A stretch of DNA of 64,000 bases, taken from positions 28,720,703-28,784,702 of the forward strand of contig CM055112.1 of the NCBI GenBank assembly GCA_029204225.1, given 5' to 3'. This DNA is from Diphasiastrum complanatum. Lineage: Eukaryota; Streptophyta; Lycopodiopsida; Lycopodiales; Lycopodiaceae. This document shows positions 45,003 to 54,184 of the stretch, one piece after another. The stretch's first letter is position 1; each line of letters starts with the position of its first letter. The notes beneath the pieces were generated by a model. That model was given only the letters and a program-made list of their open reading frames with translations. It had not been told where the DNA came from and made no database searches. The position numbers were made by a program, and so were the translations under genes.

Positions 45003-45860
45003 CTAATTCTTCTTATTCGCAGGTGCCTTGGGTGGATCGATCCTTGAGACTTTCGCCATAGCAAACTTTTGTGGTGGTTGAGCTGGTACTTTCTTGGTTC
45101 CATAACGATCTGGGTCCATGTGATGTAGGACTTGTTCATCAGTCAGCTCAATCTCCTTATTATAAGTTAGAGCATGTTGCCAAGGGACTAGATCATCGTC
45201 CACTGGGTTCTCAATAGGCTCCGCTGACAGCCATGCTACGTTTATCATATTCACCCCAAATGTGATTGGTGTGTCCATGGTGTAACATTTGGGTGAAGAT
45301 GTACTAGGTTCTGGATCTGATTCATATTGACATGTCTGGCAGTCAATAGTTGCTAATGCATCTGTCCATATCACGACATCTGTCTTTGAATCATAGTGAC
45401 CTCCCTTGGCTGGCCTTGGGCGATCAATCGTGTGATCTATCGTGGATAATCCGTCATCATCTTTGGGTGCAATAGGTTTCACCGCCCATGTGGTTGGATC
45501 AACCTTTACAGCCTGTTCTCCGTTCTCGAAGGTGAGTTTTCTCGTACCCCAGTTGTGTACTACTTGCGCAGTTGTCACCCATGGTCTTCCCAGTAAAACA
45601 TGGTATGTATATGGAGATTCAGGTATATCCATGACTACAAAAGTAATCACAAACTGCATGTTTGCTATCTTTATAGGGATATCGACAACTACACCTTTCA
45701 GTTTCACAAAGAATTGATCTGCTAGTTTGATGGCGAATCTTGCTGGCTTCAACCCTTGCAGACCCCATTTTTCATATAAAGTAGTGAAGATCAAATTGAC
45801 ACCCGATCCTCCATCCACCATTGTTGTCTCGTCCTCGTATCTCTTGTGTTTGATGGGCAA
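45003..45860 (-). CDS. gypsy aspartic protease region
   Basis: 285 residues. The retroviral-type protease motif is VDGGSGVNLIFTTLYEKWGL near residues 16-35 and a later LLGRPWVTTAQVV; Tat and Athila proteases usually read DGGSS/A-N. The rest is acidic linker (VDDDLVPWQHALTYNKEIE). RT should follow but is deleted. The protease would release gag and pol products in an intact relative. Confidence 0.82.
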   Translation of the reverse strand: MPIKHKRYEDETTMVDGGSGVNLIFTTLYEKWGLQGLKPARFAIKLADQFFVKLKGVVVDIPIKIANMQFVITFVVMDIPESPYTYHVLLGRPWVTTAQVVHNWGTRKLTFENGEQAVKVDPTTWAVKPIAPKDDDGLSTIDHTIDRPRPAKGGHYDSKTDVVIWTDALATIDCQTCQYESDPEPSTSSPKCYTMDTPITFGVNMINVAWLSAEPIENPVDDDLVPWQHALTYNKEIELTDEQVLHHMDPDRYGTKKVPAQPPQKFAMAKVSRIDPPKAPANKKN

Positions 45861-46161
45861 AGTGATGTTGTGTTTCTCACTTTCCCATGCTACTCTGATG
45901 TGGAGGACGTTACTTGTTCTTCATAGTCCGTACAATATACGGGATCAGGCGCTACTAGCTCCTCATCCGTTTTGGCCCATTCAGCTAGAAGGCTTTTCGC
46001 TTGTGGTGCAATCCGAGTAGTTCTCCGAGTGGTACACTAACACGGCTTGACAATAAAAGTGTGAGCCTTTCAGTGCGTGGTTCCTCAAGCTCTACCATGT
46101 GAAAAGGTAGTTCATATTGGTGCAACCGATCATTTTGATCAGTGCGCAGTGGTGAGCCCGC

Positions 46162-46728
46162 TTACGGTTCCCATTCAACGCCAACTGGAGGTTCCGTGGG
46201 ATTAACTCTTTCTTGCTCTTTTTCCTCCGCTTGTGCTTTTTGTACCCAGTGTCTTATTTTCTGGTACTGTCTTCTTTCTTCCCTCACATTCGGATATGGC
46301 ACGGAAGTTGAGGGTTGGTCGTCAGTGACCGATGTTGGTGGTGAGGGAGCCACTTCCTTTCTCTTCTGCACACGTATAACAGTTAACACAGGAGCATGGA
46401 ATTGTCGTCCTTCCGATGGCATCCCTGCTGGAACTGTTGGTTGTTGTATTGCAATGAAGTTAAGAGGTGCACTGGTTCCAAGTTTAAATGGACAATTCTT
46501 GTAACAATGACCATAACCGCATTCTCGGCAGAAGGATGTATATTGTCCCTTGTAGGGACATTCCGCAATTCTGTGTCCTTCGCCGCATCCGTAGCAGCCG
46601 TAATTTCTTCCGCCTTGACGCTGAGTTTGAGCTGCATAGGCCGCAACATATTCATTTATGGCAAGATCCATAAATGGTTCATCCGGTCCGTACCATTGTT
46701 GTTGCTCAAGTTGAGGTGGCATTTGCAT
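46162..46728 (-). CDS. gypsy nucleocapsid-like frame, two zinc knuckles
   Basis: 188 residues. Two CCHC knuckles lie at 46596-46558 (CYGCGEGHRIAEC) and 46530-46492 (CRECGYGHCYKNC). Both are C-x2-C-x3-H-x4-C, one residue shorter between the second Cys and His than the retroviral standard. A proline- and charge-rich tail follows. The frame links to 47021-46752 through a shift near 46740. Confidence 0.8.
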   Translation of the reverse strand: MQMPPQLEQQQWYGPDEPFMDLAINEYVAAYAAQTQRQGGRNYGCYGCGEGHRIAECPYKGQYTSFCRECGYGHCYKNCPFKLGTSAPLNFIAIQQPTVPAGMPSEGRQFHAPVLTVIRVQKRKEVAPSPPTSVTDDQPSTSVPYPNVREERRQYQKIRHWVQKAQAEEKEQERVNPTEPPVGVEWEP

Positions 46729-46751
46729 CTCTGGTTACGCTGCTGTCAGGT

Positions 46752-47027
46752 TTACATGGGCCACTTGTTGATTGGCTGGCCCTGGTGGAGCAGGTAAGGC
46801 CATACGTTGTGGTTGATTTGGTGCGCCGTATCTTGGTGCCGCGTTGGGTGCCCTTTGATGGTAAGGATAAGAAGTCTGATAAGGACTTCTTTCCGGGGGT
46901 TGAACGAGCAAAATGCCGTATCGTGCGATGTTGCATTGCACAGATGGCAGAATCTATGTGTTAGTCTCAGATTTTGCTTTAGGACTGGACACTCGTTCTC
47001 TGTATGGTTTTGCGTGCACACTGAACA
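46752..47027 (-). pseudogene. gypsy gag, upstream pair of zinc knuckles
   Basis: Two further CCHC units: 47027-46989 (CSVCTQNHTENEC, x2-x3-x4) and 46949-46908 (CHLCNATSHDTAFC, x2-x4-x4). The frame has no ATG of its own and reads in from gag. It shifts before the second knuckle pair. Confidence 0.78.
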
Positions 47028-47146
47028 CCATACATTTTCCCGTCTTGGATATTGCAGCTGGTTTGGTTCTGGGTGATGTGGCGTTACTGCTACAGCTCCT
47101 TGTAAGGCCTTTAGTTTTGGTCAAACTGCGTCATAAGTTGCTCCAT

Positions 47147-47641
47147 CTACTGTTTGTGTAATTTCGTCATTTTCTCCAACATTAGTTTTGTGGATAGAGC
47201 AGATGCGGTTGATGATGACGATGCTAATGAGGGAGTAGGGGTGTGGGTGGATGGATATTCGTCATCAGATCCCTCATCCTCTTCCCTGATGGTATCTTCC
47301 ATAGCTTCTTGCAGAGTAGTGTATTGCTCCCGTCGTTTCAGTTCTCTTCTGATGCTTCGTGGTAGTCCGACTAGGAACCACATGGTCACCGCATGATCGG
47401 GAGTTAGGGCTACACTACACTCGGATCGTAAGTGTTTGACCTGCTCAATATAGTCCCTGACCCTTTCTCGTTTTCCCATCTTGACTTTGTTTAGCAGGAG
47501 GAACGGGTCTTCCAGGAACTTTCTTGGTTTAAAGCGCGTAATGAAAGCCACTTTAACTGCTTCCCAAGTAAATTTTTCTTCCTTTGACAAGTTGAAAACC
47601 CAAACCTGAGCCACTGCCAATAAAAACATGGGGAAAAGCAT
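47147..47641 (-). CDS. gypsy gag capsid region
   Basis: 164 residues starting MLFPMFLLAVAQVWVFNLSK, then EKFTWEAVKVAFITRFKP, PFLLLNKVKMGKRERVRDYI and the gag motif MWFLVGLPRSIRRELKRRE. This is the retrotransposon gag fold of gypsy elements. The true frame extends upstream across the copia insertion site, where a TGA stop also lies just left of the insertion (about 47726). Confidence 0.85.
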   Translation of the reverse strand: MLFPMFLLAVAQVWVFNLSKEEKFTWEAVKVAFITRFKPRKFLEDPFLLLNKVKMGKRERVRDYIEQVKHLRSECSVALTPDHAVTMWFLVGLPRSIRRELKRREQYTTLQEAMEDTIREEDEGSDDEYPSTHTPTPSLASSSSTASALSTKLMLEKMTKLHKQ

Positions 47642-47746
47642 CAGCTTCTCCGTAGGTGTCCGTTCGTCGTAGATTTCACAAGCTTGCTTGTAGATCTGGA
47701 GGAATCGGATGGGATCTCATGATCCATCATATTTTGGTATTTCCAT

Positions 47747-47751
47747 CCGTG
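47747..47751. repeat. target-site duplication CCGTG (left)
   Basis: Matches 53813-53817. It marks the site in the gypsy gag where the copia inserted. Confidence 0.9.
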
Positions 47752-48027
47752 ACTTAGAATTTGCTTTGCACAGGAACACAGATCATGCTACACAGTAACA
47801 CAGACAGAAAATCACTCTCCTTAGCAAGCTCACATAGCAACTATATTTCTCAAAATAAAATTACATTGTACATATAGTTGTTCACTCAGGCAACCCATGC
47901 ATGACCCAGGTTGCCGTTGGCGGGACGCGTGTCCCGTCGACTTGCCTCGTGGTGAGGCCAGCTGATCCTTATCCACTGATAGGACCCACAGTACAGTAAC
48001 ACAGTGATTCTAACTTTAATTCTAACT
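47752..48027 (-). repeat. copia 3' LTR, 276 bp
   Basis: On the minus strand it runs from AGTTAGAATT to ATTCTAAGT. About 15 differences from the 5' LTR, mostly C/T and G/A. Confidence 0.92.
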
Positions 48028-48039
48028 CTCTCCCTTAAA
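48028..48039 (-). other. polypurine tract
   Basis: Minus strand TTAAGGGAGAG directly before the 3' LTR start. Confidence 0.78.
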
Positions 48040-48080
48040 GTAGAGTCACTTTTTATACAATCATATACATAGCTTTAAAG

Positions 48081-50126
48081 TCAACAAACTTTAAATACAG
48101 AAAGTTTTGATCTAAATTTATCAAACTTTTCTCCAGTAAGTGGCTTAGTGAAAATATCAGCTAGTTGTTCTTCTGTGCTACAATGAACAACATGAATTTC
48201 ACGACTCAGCAGCCTCTCACGTATGAAGTGATATTGAATCTCAATGTGTTTAGTTCTCGCATGGAACACTGGATTCTTTGCTAGCTGAATGCCACTCTGA
48301 CTGTCACTATGTAAAGTCGTGGGATTTTTCTGCTTTATGCCAATTTCTTCCAAGATTTGTCTCAACCATATAGCTTCTTGTGCAGCACTACACATTGCCT
48401 TATACTCTGCTTCTGTGGTGGAAAGAGCAATTGGACTTTGCTTCTTACTAGACCAAGAAAAGCAATAACCACAAAACTGGAATATATATCCTGTGGTGGA
48501 TCTACGATCATCATAGTCACCTCCCCAGTCCGCATCCACATAGCCACACAACTCAGGTAAACCATCATGCTTCCTGTAAATCAAGCCATACTCTGAAGTG
48601 CCTTTCACATAACGCAAAATGCGTTTAGCTGCTTTCCAATGCGTTTCCGTAGGTGCTGCCATAAACTGACTTACAATGCCAACAACATAGCATATATCTG
48701 GTCTAGTTGTGGTAAGGTAAATCAAGCTCCCTACTAACTGTCTATATAGCGTAGCATCAAATGACTGTGATTCATCAAGCTTAGAAAGCTTTTTACCTGG
48801 TTCAATAGGAGTGTTTACTGGTTTGCAATCCTGCAACCTAAACCTGTGCAGCAACTCTTTGACATACTTCACCTGTGTTAAACCCACTTCATGTCCTTTT
48901 TGCCACACTTCTACTCCAAGGCAGTAATGCATCAGGCTGAGATCCGTCATCTCAAATTGTTCCATGAGGTCTTTCTTGATCATGTCTATCATCTCTTGAT
49001 TATTTCCCGTAATAATCAAGTCATCAACATAAAGAGCAATCAAAGCAACCATACCATCAAAGCATAAGACATATAGATTTGGATCAGAATGTGTTCTCAC
49101 CATCCCTTTTGAACGAAAGTAGGCATCAATCCTGCTACACCACGCACGTGGTGCTTGTTTAAGACCATAAAGCGCTTTCTTCAAGTGACATACTTTATTT
49201 TCCTGTCCTTTCGTTACAAAGCCTTCATGTTGATCCATGAACACTTCTTCTTCTAACTCACCATTTAGAAAGGCAGATTTCACATCCATCTGATGCAAAG
49301 GCCAACCAAAATGTGAAGCTAAAGCAATAAGTAGACGTAGAGTATTCCACTTACACACCGGCGCAAAGGTCTCCCCATAGTCAATGTCTTTATTTTGTGC
49401 GTACCCTTTGATTACCAATCTTGCTTTGTGCTTTGCTATGCTTCCATCTGCATGGTACTTAGTTCTGTATACCCATTTGCAACCAATGGGTTTCTTGCCA
49501 ACTGGTGGTTCTACTAAGTCCCATGTGCTATGCTTAGCAATTGACTCCATCTCCTCTCCCATGGCCTTGATCCAAATGTCATCATCCTTCGCTTCACCAT
49601 AGGTCGAAGGTTCTTTGCTTTGAATAATGCTGGATAACAAAGCATAATTTGCTTCATACCTTTCAGGTAGTATCTTCTCTCTTGTTGATCTTCGTAGCTC
49701 TCCCTGGTTAGATGATCCTGGAAAGCCATATATATCGCGGCTCTCCATCAATCTCTCAAACCACTTAGGGAGCTTTCTGTCAGGTGATCGACTTCCTGGT
49801 GAAAATGTATCCCACAGTACATCCTTCTCCTTGCGTTTGTCACCTACAATTTCAATCCTTCTTGCACCAAAAGGTTTGTCCCTACCTCTCCAACATGTTT
49901 CATGAGGTTGAGTAGTAGTATCTTGAGATGTATCCTCATGTTCATCACTCGGAAGGTCAATGAATGGATCATCATCAGGTGGTATCCTCACTATACCATT
50001 TTTCCTACTGGATGTGTCTATCTTCTCAGCATCTTCGTCTTCATACATCTTGGATTCATCAAAGATAACATCTCGGCTTATATGGATTTTTTTTTCGATT
50101 GGATCAAAACATCTATAGCCCTTCAC
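48081..50126 (-). CDS. copia reverse transcriptase and RNase H
   Basis: 681 residues. RT motifs in order: WVYRTKYHADGSIAKHKARL, DYGETFAPVCKW, MDVKSAFLNGELEEEVFM, ALYGLKQAPRAW and the active site YVDDLIITG, all intact. RNase H shows GYVDADWGGDYDDRRSTTGY, SSKKQSPIALSTTEAEY, HSDSQSGIQLAKNPVFHART and ADIFTKPL. It copies element RNA into DNA inside the particle. The frame is continuous with the upstream integrase part except for one TGA at 50228-50226 and stops 41 bp short of the polypurine tract. Confidence 0.95.
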   Translation of the reverse strand: MKGYRCFDPIEKKIHISRDVIFDESKMYEDEDAEKIDTSSRKNGIVRIPPDDDPFIDLPSDEHEDTSQDTTTQPHETCWRGRDKPFGARRIEIVGDKRKEKDVLWDTFSPGSRSPDRKLPKWFERLMESRDIYGFPGSSNQGELRRSTREKILPERYEANYALLSSIIQSKEPSTYGEAKDDDIWIKAMGEEMESIAKHSTWDLVEPPVGKKPIGCKWVYRTKYHADGSIAKHKARLVIKGYAQNKDIDYGETFAPVCKWNTLRLLIALASHFGWPLHQMDVKSAFLNGELEEEVFMDQHEGFVTKGQENKVCHLKKALYGLKQAPRAWCSRIDAYFRSKGMVRTHSDPNLYVLCFDGMVALIALYVDDLIITGNNQEMIDMIKKDLMEQFEMTDLSLMHYCLGVEVWQKGHEVGLTQVKYVKELLHRFRLQDCKPVNTPIEPGKKLSKLDESQSFDATLYRQLVGSLIYLTTTRPDICYVVGIVSQFMAAPTETHWKAAKRILRYVKGTSEYGLIYRKHDGLPELCGYVDADWGGDYDDRRSTTGYIFQFCGYCFSWSSKKQSPIALSTTEAEYKAMCSAAQEAIWLRQILEEIGIKQKNPTTLHSDSQSGIQLAKNPVFHARTKHIEIQYHFIRERLLSREIHVVHCSTEEQLADIFTKPLTGEKFDKFRSKLSVFKVC

Positions 50127-50225
50127 GCGATCATCATACCCTAGGAATATGCACTTGATAGCTTTTACATCAAGTTTACGTCTTTCTTCCTTAGGAATAT
50201 GTACAAAGGCCTTACATCCAAAGAT

Positions 50226-51080
50226 TCACAAGTGGTTCACCTTTGGCTTCTTCTTTGTGAATGCTTCCTCAGGTGTTATTTTTGGTATGGCAATGGTAGG
50301 ACTTCTATTTTGAAGATAGACTGTCGTGCTACATGCTTCTGACCAAAAATCTTTTGGTAATTTTATCTCAGCTAGCATAGATCTGGCACTTTCCACAATC
50401 GTACGATTTTTGCGCTCAGCTACACCATTGAGAGCAGGAATATGAGCTTGCATATATTGTCTTTTAATCCCACATTGATCACAAAGATCATTGAAGTCAT
50501 TAGACTTATATTCACCTCCACTATCTGATCTTAGGACCTTGATCTTCTTACCTGTCTGATTTTCAACCAAGTTTTTGAAGTTTTTGAAGTTATCAAAAGC
50601 ATCTGATTTCTTCTTCAAGAAGTAGATCCACGTCTCACGTGACATATCATCAATAAAGGTCATGAAATAGAAGGCTTTTCCAAAGGACATGGTCCTCATG
50701 GGCCCGCATAAATCTGTGTGGATTAAATCCAGGATGTTCTTTGCTCTTAAAACACCCTCTTTATTGAACTTCTCTAGATGCTGCTTCCCATATATACAAG
50801 ATTCGCACATCGATTTCAAGTGATCTTCTATTGTAGGCAGTCCTGTTACCATCTCCAATTTTCTCATCAAACTGAGGCTTCCCAAGTTCAAGTGACCAAG
50901 CCTCTTGTGCCACAACTCAGTTTGCGAAGGAACGGATGATACAAGTCCATGTTGCCCCTTGATTGTAGCATTCAACCTGTACAATTTTGTATTGGGCTCT
51001 CTTACTCCATTCGCAATAACTTTGAACGTTTGGTTCGCATCCTTCACAAAGCAACGATCATGGGCGAATTCTACTTTCAA
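50226..51080 (-). CDS. copia integrase
   Basis: 284 residues. Zinc-binding N-terminus HKRLGHLNLGSLSLMRKLE with CESCIYGK (H-H-C-C), then the catalytic core: DLIHTDLCGP, FIDDMSRETWIYFLKKKS, RSDSGGEYKSNDFN and GVAERKNRTIVESARSM, giving the D-D-E set. It inserts the cDNA. The first Met shown is internal: the frame is the same as that of the upstream gag-protease, split only by TAA at 51086-51084. The end TGA (50228-50226) replaces what is usually Arg in the following RIFGC motif, as expected from a C-to-T change at CGA. Confidence 0.93.
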   Translation of the reverse strand: MKVEFAHDRCFVKDANQTFKVIANGVREPNTKLYRLNATIKGQHGLVSSVPSQTELWHKRLGHLNLGSLSLMRKLEMVTGLPTIEDHLKSMCESCIYGKQHLEKFNKEGVLRAKNILDLIHTDLCGPMRTMSFGKAFYFMTFIDDMSRETWIYFLKKKSDAFDNFKNFKNLVENQTGKKIKVLRSDSGGEYKSNDFNDLCDQCGIKRQYMQAHIPALNGVAERKNRTIVESARSMLAEIKLPKDFWSEACSTTVYLQNRSPTIAIPKITPEEAFTKKKPKVNHL

Positions 51081-51083
51081 CTT

Positions 51084-52220
51084 TTAATCAGTAATGACTC
51101 CAACAGAAAGTAGATTTTTCTTCAAACCTGGTACATAAAGTACCTCCCTGATCATCCTGCTTTTGCCATCAGGCAGTTGGATTGAAACTGTGCCTATCCC
51201 CTTGATCATGCACATTTTACCATTTGCTTGTGAAACAGATGTCCCATTATCCAATGCCTTCAAACTACTGAACCAGTTCTTGTTACCTGTCATGTGTCTT
51301 GTGGCTCCTGAGTCAATATACCATGTTTGATCATCTTGATTAGATAACAATGCAGATATGAAGACGCTAGAGTCTTCAATCTCACCTTCATCGACAAGGT
51401 TACCTGCTTGTTTTGGTTTCCCCTTGCCTTGTTTTGCCAGGAATTTGCGACATTCACTCTTCCAGTGGCCCTTTTTACCACAATGGAAGCACTTGCCTTT
51501 CTTTTTAGTTTTGTTGGAAGATCTCTCATCCTCCTGAGACTTGGCAAATTGCTGCTTGGTCTTCTTTTTGCCCTTGCCCTTGCCTTGTTTTTGGCGTGTC
51601 GCAAGTGCCTGATCATTAGTATTTTGACGTCTAGCTTTCACCATTTCTCGTCGTTGCTCTTCCTGCATCAAGATTCCTGTGAGTTCGTCAAAGGTTGGCA
51701 ATCTTTCTCTTGATGCTATTCCGCTCACAAACATCTGATAGGGTTCTGCAATGCCGTATAATGCATTATGCACCAGCTCCACATCACGTATGCGCTCTCC
51801 AATAGAATGCAGTTCATCTCTCATTGTCTTGATTCTGGTCATGTACGTCTGAATGTGCTCTCCTTGCTCCATGCGGGCACTATTCAACTTTGACTTCAAA
51901 AACATAATTCTTGACGGATTTGACTTCTCGAACTGCTCCTTTAGCACATCCCATGTCTGTCTGGGTGTAATAGCATCACAAATGTGGGTAATGATGTGAT
52001 CCTTCACTGATAAGTTAATGAAGGTCAAAGCTTTCCTCATCTTCTTGTCGAACACTTTAATGTCTGCTTCATTTGGCGGCCTTCTCTCATCACCTGTGAC
52101 GACTTCCCACACATCTTTCTCCAACAGTATGTTTTTCATTTTGAATTTCCACACTGCATAGTTGGAAATCCCGTCCAATTTGCTACTTTCACTCAAAATG
52201 GACTCTCCCATGTTTGCCAT
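51084..52220 (-). CDS. copia gag and protease
   Basis: 378 residues from MANMGESILSESSKLDG. The gag helical region spans about 1-200 (VWKFKMKNILLEKDVWEVV, DVLKEQFEKSNPSRIMFL, IQTYMTRIKTMRDELHSIG). A Lys-rich stretch and the zinc knuckle CFHCGKKGHWKSEC come at about 245-258, then the protease motif YIDSGATRHMTGN near 306. It ends VITD-TAA in phase with the integrase. The same TAA is present in the copy at 1707-1709. Confidence 0.94.
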   Translation of the reverse strand: MANMGESILSESSKLDGISNYAVWKFKMKNILLEKDVWEVVTGDERRPPNEADIKVFDKKMRKALTFINLSVKDHIITHICDAITPRQTWDVLKEQFEKSNPSRIMFLKSKLNSARMEQGEHIQTYMTRIKTMRDELHSIGERIRDVELVHNALYGIAEPYQMFVSGIASRERLPTFDELTGILMQEEQRREMVKARRQNTNDQALATRQKQGKGKGKKKTKQQFAKSQEDERSSNKTKKKGKCFHCGKKGHWKSECRKFLAKQGKGKPKQAGNLVDEGEIEDSSVFISALLSNQDDQTWYIDSGATRHMTGNKNWFSSLKALDNGTSVSQANGKMCMIKGIGTVSIQLPDGKSRMIREVLYVPGLKKNLLSVGVITD

Positions 52221-53524
52221 CGCAAAACTGCTTGAAACTTCTGCCTTAGGCTAAGAACGGTATGTCAAGGCCAACAGTGATGTCAAAAGTTGAAAATAAT
52301 GACCTGCACTTTTTTTCTTACCAGTCCACTCGCTGCTTTTCCACCAATTTGAAAGCCAAATCGGCGTCGCCTTCCGAAATGCACTTAGTCGTCAACTCCC
52401 AACAACGCGCCCAGTTGAATGGTGAAACTACTTCTGGCGTACTCTGAACACTTTCTCCGCTGCAACTGCTCTGTTTTGCTATACCGTACTTGCAGGTACA
52501 GTCCGGGTGCCCTTCGTTTGGAGGTTATAGCCTTTCGTTTGGGTCAAAACGGGCAAAGGACCCAAAAATAGGGACTTTTCTAGCTTTTGAATTGTTTCTT
52601 CACTTTGAAGAAACTTCACTCTTCACTTGTGAAGGGACCCAACTCAACTTTCAGTATGAAAATTTTTAATGCAGTTGAAGGCCAGAATGCACTTCAATTC
52701 TTCAGGACCCTGTTTAAAGCTCATCCAATGGCTGAACCAAATCTTGTGGTTCACATTTCTCTCCCACCAAATCTTGTGGCTGGACCGTTGATTCATTTGA
52801 CACCTCATCCACAAGTTCAAAGTACATCTGGGCATCAAACTAAACTCTTGCAGATGCTATGGTCTTCCATACACTAAGCTGAGTGTTGCGTTGGGCGCGC
52901 GAACAGCCCTCGACTTCCCTGCCTGCGGCCGCGTCTTCCTTCCCTGAAAAATGTTGGATCAAACTCTCCTGTAGATCATTTTGAACATGATCTGAGGCCT
53001 GGAGCAGGGTCGCCCTACTGAATCCATGACTGTAGAGTGTTCAGTCAGGAAATTCTGTGGAGAAACGGTGATTTTAGCTCAACTTGACAAAGTGGCTTTT
53101 TCACCTTTTTATCGCAAATCTGCTAGGTTAACTGTCTGGAGACAAATCTCTGAAACAAACCTTAGAATCTCTCCATGGCTCATTGACAATGTGATTAGCT
53201 TCCTTCCTGTCCTTACGGCATCCAAAACGGTGCACAAACAGCGAAGAAATCACTAGTTATGTATAAAAACCGTAACTCCAAGTCCGGTTTCAATTTTCAG
53301 CTGGCTTTGAAATTGTCAATTTTTCACCAAATTTTTCCCTGTCTGATGCTATGCACAGGCTAATAATCCCTCTGCTGAGCTTACCAAGCCTCTATAAATT
53401 AGAAACCGTGCACCAGTGCTTCTCTTTCTGTCTTCAACCCGCCGTAAAACCCCGAACTCTCAGAAGATAGTTCTCCCGAAGCTCTCTTCAACGGCGACAC
53501 TGTACTGTGTACACTCCCTATACG
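52221..53524 (-). other. copia 5' leader, 1.3 kb
   Basis: Untranslated region between primer site and gag. It is shared with the element at 2833-4035 (for example CTTTTTTTCTTACCAG and CGTCGCCTTCCGAAATGC), so it belongs to the family. No coding motif. Confidence 0.8.
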
Positions 53525-53536
53525 ACTCTGATACCA
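53525..53536 (-). other. primer-binding site
   Basis: Minus strand TGGTATCAGAGT, one base off the standard, abutting the 5' LTR end AAGT. Confidence 0.88.
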
Positions 53537-53812
53537 ACTTAGAATTTGCTTTGCATAGGAACACAGATCATGCTACACAGTAACATAGACAGAAAATCAC
53601 TCTCCTCAGCAAGCTCACATAGCAACTGTATTTCTCAAAATGAAATTACACTGTACATATAGTTGTTCACTCAGGCAACCCATGCATGACCCAGGTTGCC
53701 GTTGGCGGGACGCGTGTCCCGTCGACTTGCCTTGTGGCGAGGCCAGTTGATCCTTATCCACTAATAGACTCCACAGTACAGTAACACAGTGATTCTAGCT
53801 TTATTTCTAACT
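53537..53812 (-). repeat. copia 5' LTR, 276 bp
   Basis: Runs AGTTAGAAAT to ATTCTAAGT on the minus strand. The termini form an imperfect 8-bp inverted repeat but are not the usual TG...CA. Confidence 0.92.
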
Positions 53813-53817
53813 CCGTG
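53813..53817. repeat. target-site duplication CCGTG (right)
   Basis: Identical to 47747-47751. Confidence 0.9.
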
Positions 53818-54100
53818 GTGCTCTCCGGACTACTTGCAAGGGAGCGACAGGTACAAGTTGGCCCATTGGATCCATTGGTGCTGGTTCCGGTTCTGCCTCT
53901 TGTTGCATGGCTGCTAATTTGGGAAGGTGTGGTGCTTGATTTGCTGTCCTTCGTGCTATTGATCATCCCGATCTCAGATTCATCCGATGGTGGGCTCCAA
54001 AGTGATTGGATCTTGCTTATATAGTAGGATGTTGTCTGGATTTCAAGAATCTGATCGATCTGATTGGCCAGAAGTGAATTTTAGGCCTTTTACGGTGGTT
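53818..54100 (-). pseudogene. gypsy gag N-terminal part, cut by copia
   Basis: The minus-strand frame before the insertion reads VPVAPLQVVRRAP, and with one copy of the duplication it continues into EIPKYDGS on the far side of the copia (47740-47725). A TGA follows. The start of gag is not clear; an ATG at 53966 is in another frame. Confidence 0.6.
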
Positions 54101-54184
54101 TTCCCTTAATAACTTTTCTCCTTGCACTGATTGATCTGAGATTTTGACAGTAGCTGGATCTGATGTAGATCTTTCCACTGATCT

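Larger units (their letters stand above)
47752..53812 (-). mobile_element. complete Ty1-copia element nested in gypsy gag, 6.06 kb
   Basis: Two 276-bp LTRs (53812-53537 and 48027-47752), Met-tRNA primer site (53536-53525), 1.3-kb leader, a gag-pol frame at 52220-48081 and a polypurine tract (48039-48028). CCGTG duplications flank it. The order gag, protease, integrase, RT, RNase H is that of Ty1-copia. Two in-frame stops (51086-51084 TAA; 50228-50226 TGA) are the only breaks I found in the frame of about 1380 codons. Confidence 0.95.

Noticed and set aside
45442-47161. Numerous plus-strand frames of 80-130 residues
   Set aside because: They lie antisense to gypsy protease and gag, whose motifs are on the minus strand.
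52587-53256. Plus-strand frames in the copia leader
   Set aside because: Antisense in an untranslated leader; the related leader at 2833-4035 does not keep the same frames.
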